Assembly (NCBI GenBank): GCA_900128395.1
Contig: LT649601.1
Span: 1-18,685 of the forward strand
Direction of reading: 5' to 3'
From: Stramenopiles sp. TOSAG23-2
Lineage: Eukaryota; Sar
DNA: 18,685 nucleotides
Of the stretch, positions 1-12,700 are shown in pieces. A program made the translations under genes and the position numbers. Numbering within the stretch: position 1 is the first letter of the stretch; every line of letters starts with the position of its first letter. The notes below the pieces were generated by a model. It worked only from the letters and a program-made list of their open reading frames with translations, was not told the DNA's origin and made no database searches.

Positions 1-40
1 CGTCAATTGTACTTAAAGTTGGTATAATTTTGATAGGATA

Positions 41-61
41 AATAGCAATGCTATTGCTATT
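41..61. repeat. Perfect 9-bp hairpin, 3-nt loop
   Basis: AATAGCAAT (41-49), loop GCT, then ATTGCTATT (53-61), an exact reverse complement. It lies about 340 bases upstream of the giant gene's start codon. Its function is unknown. Confidence 0.8.
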
Positions 62-187
62 GGCCCAACCCTAGAACATCCATTTCCACTCTCTCGGATC
101 CTCTCTAGTTTAGGTTGTCGTCAGTCAGAACCCTCTTACTCTAACTCTCCTCTTGTCGTCTTTTCCAGGTCTTGTTATTTCTGATAG

Positions 188-205
188 TAGAGAGGATCCT
201 CTCTA
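188..205. repeat. 18-bp perfect palindrome
   Basis: TAGAGAGGA followed directly by its reverse complement TCCTCTCTA. The right half, GGATCCTCTCTA, is repeated at 96-107. It could be a dyad protein-binding site, but nothing in the sequence proves this. Confidence 0.75.
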
Positions 206-367
206 ATTTCTGATGATTGTGGCACATTGATGATAAAAAACATTATAGATATATATATATATCTTTGTCTACATAGACGACTATATACTCTCTACCATTA
301 TAGATATAGATTACCATTACAGTATACAATTACGAATTATAACAGACAATAATATATAATAATTTAT

Positions 368-391
368 CAACAACAACAACAACAACAACAA
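368..391 (+). repeat. (CAA)8 trinucleotide tract in the 5' leader
   Basis: Eight exact CAA triplets end 10 bases before the start codon at 402. CAA-rich leaders are unstructured and known to favour ribosome scanning in other eukaryotic and viral mRNAs. A similar role here is inference. The start codon has A at position -3 and G at +4, a favourable context. Confidence 0.8.
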
Positions 392-401
392 TAACTAAAA
401 T

Positions 402-693
402 ATGGCTTCATTACTTCAACGGCAAAAAAATGCTATTGTATTGTTTAATTATGATCCAAAAGAACATGATGAATTAAAATTAATAAAAGGTGAACAAATT
501 ATTGTATTAGAAGAAACTACGGAAAATGATGGATGGTCTTTAGGGCAAAATCAAGATGGGGTCAAAGGTATCTATCCATCCAATTATGTATCTGTTCAAA
601 GTGATGAAGCACCACCGCCACCTAGGCCAAAACGAACTTCTATTAAAAAAATACCAGCAACACAAGATAATGAAGAAAAAACAAGTGTTAATG

Positions 694-724
<31 letters not shown>

Positions 725-3700
725 AACTGATGCAGTTGAGAATAATATAACAGATAATACGTATGTAGTGGTTGATTCATGGGATCTAGGAGTACCACCG
801 CAAAATTATGTTTTAGGACAAAAAATACCTATATGGAAATATCCTGCATTTATCGATTTAATTGCTGATCCATACGTAGATGGAAAACGTATTAATGACA
901 AAACAAAATTAAATCATAAAAATGGTTCTATATTGGATAGTATATCCAGATCTGTGAAATTTTTCTCTAAATTATGTGATATGTTATGTCGATCCCCACA
1001 TCTTGAGAAACCATGGAAGAAAATTATATGGGATGTAAAAAATGCATGTTCACAAACTCTTTTGATAACAAATATGATTCCCAGGTACATTTTTTCCACA
1101 AATAGCGATGCGCATTCCAATGTTGCCAACTCTGAAACACAACGATTAATTGAAAGTATTACATCATCAATTGATAATTTACAAGTGAACCATTGTCTCG
1201 TTTTACCAGGTGGTTGGCAAAATAAGGATGGTGATGATGTGCCATTATTGTACATTGTCTTTCGTAATACGTATGAAGAGTATACGTTCTCAATATGCAA
1301 TACTAGTAGGAAAGATGATCCAAAATTTCATCCAATGAGAATTAATCCATTCACACATAAAATGGAACGGGCTTCACCATTAATATTAAAACATGTGCCA
1401 AAAGAACGTATTAACGATGGATCCTTTTGGTTTTTACTATATAGGCCATTGTTTAAAACTGTTTCTAATCCACAGGAAATTATATACGAAAAATTACTCC
1501 CATTTTTGAATTCAAAGCCATTGATGTCAAACTTAGGAAGTTATGATGAGAATGAAAAGACAGAGTATTGGTCGAGTTTTGGCCGTGCATCTGATTTATC
1601 ACATATACTTTGTACCTTTAAAGCATTTATGTTAGTTGCGAATTTTACGGATCGACCAGCGGAATTAGTCAAAGGAAGCATAACTTCCTATTTAAAAATG
1701 ATCTTTTTATGGGCTATTGTTCGAATGATACAACATGATTTAGAAACTGGTATTACGTATTTAAGTACATCAGATGCAACACTATTAAGGATGGCATGCA
1801 AATGTTTAACTCTACAAGCTGGCAAGGAAGGAGTTTTAAAAACATCAATTGCAACTGCAAATGAATTAAAGGAAATTCAAAATTTAAACAAAGCATGTAA
1901 TAATAAAGTAGATAGTATACGTTTGTCATTGGAAAATCAAGCACCTACTGAATTGCCAGATTGTGGGGAAGGGGATGGTTGGTTAGCATGTAATCCATTA
2001 TTTGGTAGGATGAGAAATGATTTTGCTGTTGATCATTTAATAGGTAAATCACAACGCCCACCAATTTTACATCCAGTACCATTAACTATTGTTGACACAA
2101 AGATACATACCTTCAACGATGTTTCCAATGTATTGAGGCATACGGTTGATTTATGTACACTTCTAGCACATCAATCTAGATACATTAATAATACATATTG
2201 TTTTCGTGTATCATTGATACAACAATTATTTTTAGAAATAATTCCGTTACCAATAGCTTTAACAGATAAAAATAGGGAGGAAAAATGTTTTTGGACGTCA
2301 CAAGATATGCGTCGTGAGACACAGAATGATCTAATGCGTTTGTTGCATTTAATTACAAGGCATTATGTATCATCATCTTTGTCATTAAGAATGACAAGAA
2401 ACTTTGATGCAATTAGAATCTTAACCATGGCATCCATCGCAACAGTAACAGATGCAGTCATGAGGAAAAAAGCATGTGACATTCCATCGATATTATCATT
2501 GCATTATAGCGGTGATGCAGAAGGTCCAATTTCACGCTTTGGATTTGATATGAATGAATTTGCTGTTGAAAGTGAAAATTTAGAATTTTCAGAACCATCC
2601 ATGAACATTGCACGTACGATGGTATTAGATTATTTTAGTGGAATTGAGAAATGTGTTACACAAGATCATCGAATATTTAATTTCGAGAAACTGACTTTAA
2701 GCAATGGTGATCAAGCATTACTTTCCCAAGTATGTTTAGCTACAGGTTTTCCGTTGAATTCAACTATATTGCCAATGTATTTATCTGGGGAAAATTTAGA
2801 ATTGTTAGATAACTTTCCAGAGTTAGGTCTATTTCGTGATATTATCTTTTTGTTTCATTTGATGACGCAACCATCAAGCGATGCTTTACCGGAAGTGAAA
2901 CGTTGGAAACCAGTAGACGTTGCATTGTCTTGGAGAGTAAAGAAAAATACAAATGAAAAAGTTGTCTTTACCGTAACTGGTTTTGGGCGTCCATTATCAT
3001 GGGAACCTCGCGAAAGGAGAAATCGGTCCAACACTAGCATTTTCTCAGGATTCTTTGGTGTCTCACGTCCTCGTGCACCTCCAAGTTCTGCTGATCCAAA
3101 GAATATCATTGGCAAAAAGGTTGAAACTGAGGATGATATTTTGCACGTATTAGAATTGCCAAATTTCAATAATTCTTTGAATCAACGTGATAGCGAATTG
3201 TTACTAACGTATTTAACTGCGCCATATATACGCATACCATTGGTATTGAACTTTTTCACAAAGCCTGGTAGAATTCGCGCGTTGGCATCCTTGGAAATCC
3301 AAGCAGTGATTGATGCATGTTTATTTGAACCAGGACTGTGGCAGGAAGATGTTATGAAGCCAACGGCAACTGAAATACCATCAAATAAGCGGAAAGTATT
3401 TGCAACTCCGTTGGGATTAATAATTAATGAGCTTGTACATAGTCCACATATAATTTTAGAATCAGTGGAAAAAATGTTGTCTGATTGTCTCGATCTGGAT
3501 ACTGGTAAATATACGCAAACGTCATCAGCACTTTTATTTGTCTCGCGCTTAGCTGTAAGAATTGAAGGATATTTAAAAGTTGCAATACGTCATAATAAAT
3601 GGATTAAAGAGAAGAGCAAACTTTCAAGGGCTAATTGGGCTGCCCACGTACGCGGTTTTCGATGTGAGGATAAAGTTATCAATGAAATGGAAAAAGTTGT

Positions 3701-6700
3701 ATCACGCTTGCAAATATTATTACGGAGTAATGTTTTTCGTGTATTAGAGCGATGGCTGAAAAAGGCACTACAAGTTCAAGATATGGTTACTGCATGCATT
3801 GCTCATGCTCATTTAATTTATGTCTTTAAGAATACGGAACCGGCAGAATATGATTTTACAGCTGTATCGGTAATGTTGACAAGTCAAGTCTTTTTAACCA
3901 GTCGTTATCGATACAATGTAGAAGCTGGGTCAGAGGAAGAAGGAAAAGGTCGAGCACGATCAAAAACATTTCATGTAGATAATTCTTTATTCATATCACA
4001 AACGGAATTATTTTCAATATTTCAACGGCATCGACGACATATTTTGGAATGGCTTGGCAAGGATAAAAAAATGGCAAATGAAGTCATGGAAAGTGTTGTT
4101 CGTGTAGCAACTTTAACAGGTACCCGTACAGGATGGAACACGCAGAAAATGGCTGATACGTTTAAAAATAGAACATGGTTGGAAATGAGTTTTAATAATT
4201 GTCAAGGTCGTTTTATACCTGACACAGAAGTAAAAAGTCTACGGTTGCGCCGGAATTCCAGTGCAGATGATTCATATGAGGATTGGCTACGACGAACTAC
4301 ATCAGAAAAGTCTGAATCAGAAGTAAATATTCAATTTGGTGAATTTACGTTAAAAAAACATCGAGTGGAAGTACTTCGAGGTTCGATTGCAAATATGCGA
4401 GATTGCATTGCTGTATTTGGCAAAGCAATTGCATCTGCTGGAATTGCCAGTGCTGAAGTGCTTCACACTTCAAATCGTTTATGGTATCGCTTAGTTGGAA
4501 GAAGGCATGATTTACAAATGTGGAAAGCGGATGATCGTGTGCCGGAAATCAATAAATTTACACGTCGGTTCCCAAGTGGTTTGAAGAAAGATGAGCAATG
4601 GATCAATAGTATTTTGAGTCCATGTCAAAGCAGACGATTTCAAAATCTTGCGCTATTTCTACCTTCAGGGAAAGTATTTGGAAAGAACGCTCCAATTGCT
4701 CGATTGGCTGGATATCTAAACAATCCAAATACGGAAGAAGGTGGAAAATGTATAAAAGAAGTGATCATCGTTCGTGCATATAAAGTCGTTCATGTTTACA
4801 ATGTTGTTGAAATTGGTCGTAGATATTTTCGATCATTATGCTATACTTCAAATATACGGCATTGTCTTCATGACATAAAGTCAGATAGATCACTATTGAA
4901 GCAATGGGGGAGAGCAGTAGTAGAAGGTGGAAATCCATTATCCTACGTACGTGCAGAGAAATCGCTTGTAGTTACACGCCATTTGAACGCTCGTGAGGGA
5001 GTACAAACATTTGTTCCAACATTTGTTTTAAATGGTTTAATCCCATCTGTCTTATTGTCAGAATATAGTTTTTGGCAAAGCGAAGATGGTTCCATTACTG
5101 GTTACAGTAAAACGATGAGTAAGAATGGACATCAAAGCAAAAGCTTATTGCATATTACACTGTTTCCAGATAAAGGGTCTAGTGATTCAACAGGTTTTGG
5201 AAATGCAACAGCATCCGCATTAATCCATAGATCAGAAGTCGATCATTTAATAAAATCAGATGAAATGTTTGATGATGGAAAAACACCGGTTCTTAAATAT
5301 GGACGAAAGCGTTGTTTGGTAAATTTAATGTATGCTTCACCTGACAGTGATACTGGCAAACTTTCAAGATTTATGTTGCGTTTGGATAATTTATCACACA
5401 TTTTGGCGTGGTCAAACAAAGAGTGCAACTCTTTAGGCGAACCTGCGCCAGTTCATTTAGTCGAATTACCTCGTGTTGGATTGACTTTTTACGTAACTGA
5501 AAATGGTAAAAAATACAATTGTGTGGAGCATACAGGTTTGTTTGTCAGCAATTTACATGATAAAGACATTCATAAAATGATGCGTAGTTTGCCACATTCA
5601 ATATTGCTTCAAACTGTACGTGGTGAAATGTTTGTACTCTTACCAGCTTTAGCGATGCCGGTACCATTTCATGCGAAGGAAGATTTGATATCGGCAGGTT
5701 TTGCATTAGATCGTACCAATACTTCATGGTTGAATAATGTTGGTAATACTAGACATTACATTTATGAAGTGCATTCATCAAAACGCTACATGTACTCATC
5801 CACGTTAAGCGGGACCTTGTATCTAATGTTACTAAGATTTTGCGCAAAAGATTATGCAGATGTTGTACGCTTAGCAGAATCATGTGTCACAGATGAAGCT
5901 TTGTCTCCTCACGACAAGCAAATTTTTGAGCAACTTGAATTAATACTAAGCGATTTTGTACCGGATGCATATGCATGTAGGTTAAAACTCTCTTATGTGA
6001 CTAGATCGTTGCAAAAAATCATGTCATGTCCTTGGAATATTGCAGAGCAGCTGATAGCGTATGTTAGATGGAGAAGGTGGGTATCGTTTGAATGCCGTTT
6101 GACCATTGAGGAAGAAATTGAATTATTAGAAAATGCTGATATTGAAAAGTCAAAATTACTGTTGGACCAACTGTCTATTTTGAAAGCTGCTTCCGGGGCG
6201 CCACCGGGTGTCTCCATCGATGTGTCAGTTGACATTCCACGTCTGCGAAATTATGTGGATTATGATGCCGTTGAAGATCGTTCCATTTATATCAAAGGAG
6301 ACAAAGCATCTGTAATATCAAACATTTCCTACACCAGGCCGAAGGGGGAATTTTATGGAATAGATACCATGAAAGCAATCGACAAATGGTTGGATTCTGG
6401 CTTCCGTCTTAAAGGAGGTGGGAATGGCCTTGGCTTTTTGTTTTTATATGAATTATTTACCAAATCATTTGATGCTCGTATCTTGCGCAATGATTCAACC
6501 GTCATTTTAGCTACACTTTTCATGAGATTTCTTCCAAATGATGAAATTACTAGTCAATCAACTTATATGTCCATTTTACGTATTCTTTCATTAAATCCAA
6601 AAAAGTTGCTAGAAAAAGAAGGGGTTTTACCGAAATATGAAGATACAAGAACTATTAAGTTGAGTTTGATGTTCCGCAGTTCAAGCATACTAAGCAAATT

Positions 6701-9700
6701 AATGAAAGAAGTTACCAACCAGTTATTTAAGTTGAGGGAAGAGTTAAAACTAAAAGTTGAATTTCCAAGGCGATATGCACCATCACCATCTTTAAAAGTA
6801 GGTTCAATCAAATCATTTATGAAAAATGATTTTGCATGGGTTGCAAATGATATAAATAATCAAAGTTCGTCCTCCAGAACGTTTGAATTTCCTGTAGATA
6901 TTGGTAATAATACGCTTATTGACAAAGAAAATATAATTGCATTGGCAAAGAAGCCGTTGCAAGTGATTGCATTTGATAAGTACATTCAATTTCACTCATA
7001 TGCAGGTAGCAATGATACGTTAAGCAAATTGCCGTTCAAAATTGATGATCATCCATATGCACGCTCGCACATTGCCCGGCAAATGATTAATCGTCTCGAT
7101 GAAGATGTTGTTGTTCATTCTGATAATATGAAAAACGCAAAGTTTTCTGCTATACGAGGTTTGTCAAAAAGTGAAATAAAAGGTACGTTGGATGATGCAG
7201 CGAAAAGGAAAGAAGTTGTAGCATTGGTACAATCTTTAATGAAATCACTTAGGAAGCAAAAAGATATAGATGAATCCAACATTGCAAAATGTCTTACTTC
7301 TGCACTTGGTTCGTTGAATAATGTTGTCAATTGTCAAATGAATAATCATGTCTCTGAACGACAAAAGCGTAGCTATCAGTTAGGTCAACATAGCGGGTTG
7401 TTTGCGAAAGGGACATTAGACGTTTTAGTTCAATGTTTGTTATCATCTGATGGAGAAGAAAATATAAAGTTAATAAATCCATTATTATCGGATGCAGAAG
7501 TCAAAAAAATATTAAATGCAACCGTTGGAATCCTGACTTTAGGTTGCCGTATTGCTCAAATATCTCGCTCTATGCTAAAAGTCCATGATTTAATCGATCT
7601 CTTGGAAGACTTTGATAAAAACTCGGCTATAACATCGCAAGATATTGTATTGAAGTCTAAAGATGTTTGCAAAGAATTATTATCCGGGCGACATTTTATG
7701 AAAGAAGATGATGGTGGCAAATCGCTTTTTTCGTTTGATCCTCGTTATCTTGTATTTGAATTTGCTCATAATATTTTATTACGTAAAGCACAAGTAGATT
7801 TAGTCAATAAGTTTGTTGATGCAATGAAAAATGATAGTTCGATGTGCCATCAAATGATTATGGGTGCTGGTAAAACAACTGTTGTGGGCCCATTATTATC
7901 TTTGATTTTAGCTGATGGATATTCATTGGTTAGTGAAGTTGTCCCTCAAGCGCTTTTAGAATTTAGTCGCTCAACGTTGCGTGAAAGATTTTCCGGCGTC
8001 ATACGAAAAAGCATTTATACCTTTAAATTTACCAGAAGCGATCGACCTACTGTTGCGCTATATAATAAATTGAAGACGGTGAAAAGCTCAAAAAGTGTAC
8101 TAGTAACAACTCCAACCGCTATTAAAAGCTTTCAATTAAAATTTATTGAAACATTACAAAAATTGGATGAGCTTAATGTCTATGAAAAAGAAAGAGAAGA
8201 CTCTAATGGATTTTTCAGTTGGTTTACATCAGATGGAGAAGCTCAAAATTATGCAGATGCAAAGAAACATTTAAAATTTGAAGCAACTTTATGTAAACGT
8301 ATATTAGGACTTTTCAAGCAAGGAACTTTAATATTGGATGAAGTCGATTTGATTTTACATCCATTAAAAAGTGAACTGAACTGGCCAATCGGCAAAAAGG
8401 TTCCATTGGATTTCTCTCGCAGTTCAGCAGGTGCTGGTTTGAGGTGGCAGTTACCATATCATTTGCTTGATAGTTTATTTTATTGGACTCGCGGCACGAT
8501 GACAGTGCACTTTGAAGAAAGTAGGACAGCACTGAGCACACTGGAAGCAATCAAAAAATGTATTGATGAAGGTGTAAAAGATAAATTAGTTCAAACTACT
8601 CCACATCTTGTATTACTAGAAAAATCATTTTATGATCAAAAGTTAAAGACATTGCTAGGAAATTGGATGGTTGTGTGGCTAAATGCAAAGGAGACGATAC
8701 CTATGAATAATGAAAAATTGCACGAGTATCTTATGGTGGGTAAAAAAGCAAGTGAAGATGTTTTGAAATTGGTCAAAACAAAGTTGACCGATGCGGCTAT
8801 TAAAATGGTAAATCTTTCACATGAATGGCTCACGTCTGTATTACCATTTATATTAGGGAAGATTGATCGTGTCAGTTTTGGACTTTTATCAAATGCAGAT
8901 GCAAAATTAATGAAAGAATCTGGCTTGTATTTATCACCAAATAGAATGCTCTTAGCCGTTCCATTTAATGGCAAAGATGTTCCTAGTAGATCATCGGAAT
9001 TTGCCCATCCAGATGTAAAAATTGGTTTAACTATTTGTGCATACCGATTAGAAGGTTTAAGAATGAATGATTTCAAAGAGTTATTAAAATCAATATTAGA
9101 CTCAATGCGAGAGGAATATGGACCTGTCCTACAACGAAAATCTAGCCAATTGTGGGTCAAATGGATACATGGAACGGGGCGACGAGTACGAGGCACGCAA
9201 GTACATCTGGAGGAGAAAAAAGAAGAAGAAGAAGAATTTAAGAAGGACGAAGATGACATTTTACCTTTACACTTGATCGATTTCAACGACAATGTATACA
9301 TGAAAACATTGCATGATATTCTTTATAAAGTTCCAAATTTAATAGAAGTGTACTTAAATACTATTGTTTTCCCTGAAACAATGCCACATCAAGAATCAAA
9401 ATTGTCTAGTAGTGGGCAAGAATTAGGTGGTGATTTACTGTTTGGTAATAGGATTGGCTTTTCTGGCACGCCAAACGATTTGTTGCCAATTGAACTTGGA
9501 AAATGCCATTTTGAACTTGGTGTAGATGGAAAAATTATGAATGTTTTGACTTCTGCAAAGTATTCATCTTCAAAGTTGCTGCCGTCTGATTGGACGATTA
9601 AAAGCGTACTTGATTTAGTTGCTAATGCAGCAAATCCCTCGTATCATGCATTGATCGATACAGGAGCTCTAATTACAGGAATGACAAATGCGGAAGTTGC

Positions 9701-12700
9701 GCGATACTTGCTTTTAAGCGGTTTGGAAAGTAAAGATGGTGTAGTCTTTTTGGATGAACATGATCGAAAAATGATCTTGCTACGCCGTGGGATGCAAATT
9801 GTCCCATTGTCTCAGAGTGGATTAAGCAAAGATAGGCAATTTGCTTTTTACGATCAAATACATACAACTGGTATGGATATTAAGCACTGTATAAATGCAA
9901 AAGCTGCTTTGACGCTGGGTAAATCTATGACTTTCCGAGACTATGCACAAGGTGCATATCGTATGCGTGGAATAGGGAATGGGCAGACTATTGAAGTTTT
10001 GATTATTCCGGAAATTGAAAAATTAATTAGAAAGACGATATCAGTTGGGACGACAAGTATTGCTGATTCGCCGAAAGGACAGCTTTATAACATATTGGCT
10101 TGGTTGATTTTAAATCAAATGAGATCTGAGCGTGTTCAGTTCCATGTACTCTGTGAGCAAAATATTGCAAATTTATGGAGAAAACGGACGTTTAATATCA
10201 TGAAGCGAGATTTAGATAAGCTGACTGAAGATATATCAAGTGATGCGTCTCAACGTAAATTGAATGTATACCGAGAACGTATTGATTATACAGTCGAAAA
10301 TACAGTCCCAGTCGATCATGACTTTATGGAGAAGGTAAAGAGGAATTTAAGTGAATATCGTGATATTTTGAAAGACAAAGATATAGAGGTTTTGGAAAAG
10401 ATTAAAGCGTATTATATGGAGGCACGCTCGAAAGCAGTTGATAACAATGAAGGTGGTGTATTTAAAGAAAAGGCATTTCATGGAGAGCAAGAGCAAGAAC
10501 AAGAGCAAGAACAGGAACAAGAGCAAGAACAAGAACAGGAGCAAGAACAGGAGCAAGAACAGGAACAAGAAGTGGTTTACGCTCCAGACAAAAAGCAATA
10601 TAAACGGACAGATGAAAGTCCAGTATCATGGTCTTCCAAATATTTAGGTGTTGCGCCGTCTAAGTCTTATCAAGGTTTTTACCCTTTATCTTCGTTTGGT
10701 GTCCCAAAGGCTTTGTTTGAAGACATGAAAACCCTTGCATTTCCAAGTTATATGTATATCAGTCGAAATTATTATAGATCAGAATGGTCGATGAACACCC
10801 ACCGGCGCTTGAAAAATGTCATTATTGCCTTGGAGTGGGTGCCTGATGTTAATGAAGTGAAGCCATTGACAAATATGGAAACAAAATTATCGTCCGCGCA
10901 ATTAGATATGCTAAAAGTTGCTTTTAATATGTTTGATACAAGTGGCACTGGGAAACTTGGGAAAGAGGAATTTCGAGATGTATTAAATGCTGTTGATGTT
11001 CCAGTGGAAAGTGCATCAATAAATACAAATGGTGGTACTAAAGAAGATGATGAGAACGAATTGATTACGAAACTATACAACTTAGTTGACCATCGAAAAC
11101 GTGGTTTCATCGATTTTGAAGATTTGCAACGAATGATGGAAACCCAAATATATTCACAAAATACTGCAGGTAAATACTTTGTTGTGGTATCGCTTTCAGA
11201 GGCTGAAACACTTCGATCTATTCTTCATAGTGTGCAACATAAAACTATCAATGAGGGGAAATCTTCGTTTGCTTTGCGACTAGGCTCTACTATTATTGAT
11301 AAATCTACTACGCATGAATTTGCTGGTCCATATCAAACGGATACCGCATTGCAATGCTTGCGATTTTTAGATAGTGATACAAAATACGAAGAAAGAGACA
11401 TATCGTTGCTCTTAAGAGCAATTCAGATCAACAAAAAAAAAGATAGACAAAAATGGTTTGAAAGTGTTAATTCCTGCCGTCGTCGACGACGTGTAAACTT
11501 GGGTGCTTCTTCATTACGTGTAGTATTTCAAACATCTGATGAGTTTTTTGTTTTACAAGATCGCGCGTTTATGTCACGTGTGCGAACTGCAATTAATTCA
11601 CGTGGTTTATATGTATACGATGCATTCCGTGCATTTGATACAGATCGTAATGGTGTACTTGGATGTACTGAACTTTATAGTGGCATGTGCTGGCTTGGCT
11701 TGGCAGTTAAGCCGGAAGATATATATCGATTGATACGTCACATTGATTCGGACAATGATGGATATATATCTTTCTTCGATTTTAAATCTGCACTTGATAT
11801 GTATGCTGGAAATGTCTCTGTTGATAAATCTTTTAAAAAAGAAGAATTTAATTCTGTTGTGCCACAACAAAAAATCCAAGAATTTTATGAAATGGAAGAT
11901 GGTGCAATACGAAAGACAAGTCGAAAGGTTAGCCAAGGAGAGTTGCAAAAATTTAGAGTCAGTCAGAAGCCAGCTATTGGTTATGAATGTGTATGGACAA
12001 GCCGTGGTACGATGAGTCGTGCCAAGTGTAGTATATGGATTCCAAATTTAAAACGAGGTTTCATGGCACCGAAGCATAAAAAGCGTATTTGCATTGGTTA
12101 TTATGCAAATATAGGTTACGGCGATCCTCGTAGTTCTGGTAGTATTGCTGGGATTGGTCTAAACCTATTAGAATTAACAGATTATACTCATGCGGGTGTG
12201 CGTTTTACCGGCAGTAAAATTATAACAATTGTCCGTGACAAATTTTGCCCGCATCCAATACGATTTCATCAAGTTTGGAGTCAATATAAAGGTGAAAAAC
12301 CACTTTTTGCATGGGAACCTATACCACCATCAGAAGATTTTAGAAGCTTGGGTATGATCGTAACAACTAGTGATACTGCACCACCTTTAACATGCGTTAG
12401 ATGTATCCCAAAAAGATGGACAAAAAAATCTACAATTGTTCCACGATTGGTATGGAACGATGCAGGTACAGGTGGCCGTGCAGGTAGTATATGGATTGTT
12501 AACGAACTTGGTTTGATTTGGGTGAAAAGTGGTCATGATCCACCGGAAGGTCCATTTTATACGGTGAAAGGGGAAAAGTTTTATGTTGGTGGGCATGAAC
12601 TTGATGAAGAAACGGAGGATGATACATTGTCAGATTTTCAAAAAGCTCGTGCGGTAGTAAACAGTAGGAAAACATTAAATCCAGCAGAGGCAGCTAGGAT

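Larger units (their letters stand above)
1..401 (+). promoter_or_regulatory. Upstream/5' UTR region of the giant gene
   Basis: No coding region is supported here. The stretch is AT-rich and holds several short symmetric elements. A perfect 9-bp hairpin with a 3-nt loop lies at 41-61. GGATCCTCTCTA occurs twice, at 96-107 and 194-205. The second copy sits in an 18-bp perfect palindrome at 188-205. A 16-nt GATATA...TATC palindrome spans 248-263, GTCTA-CA-TAGAC spans 267-278, and a 13-bp direct repeat (CATTATAGATATA) occurs at 241-253 and 296-308. The last part is an A/C-rich leader with (CAA)8. An in-frame TAA at 396-398 closes the frame just before the start codon at 402. Promoter function is inferred from position only; AT-richness makes TATA-box calls meaningless. 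Confidence 0.5.

Noticed and set aside
8636-9301. 221-codon - strand open frame inside the giant gene
   Set aside because: It is antisense to strongly supported DUF3645-containing coding sequence, is Ser/Phe-rich in the way antisense shadows are, and shows no domain.
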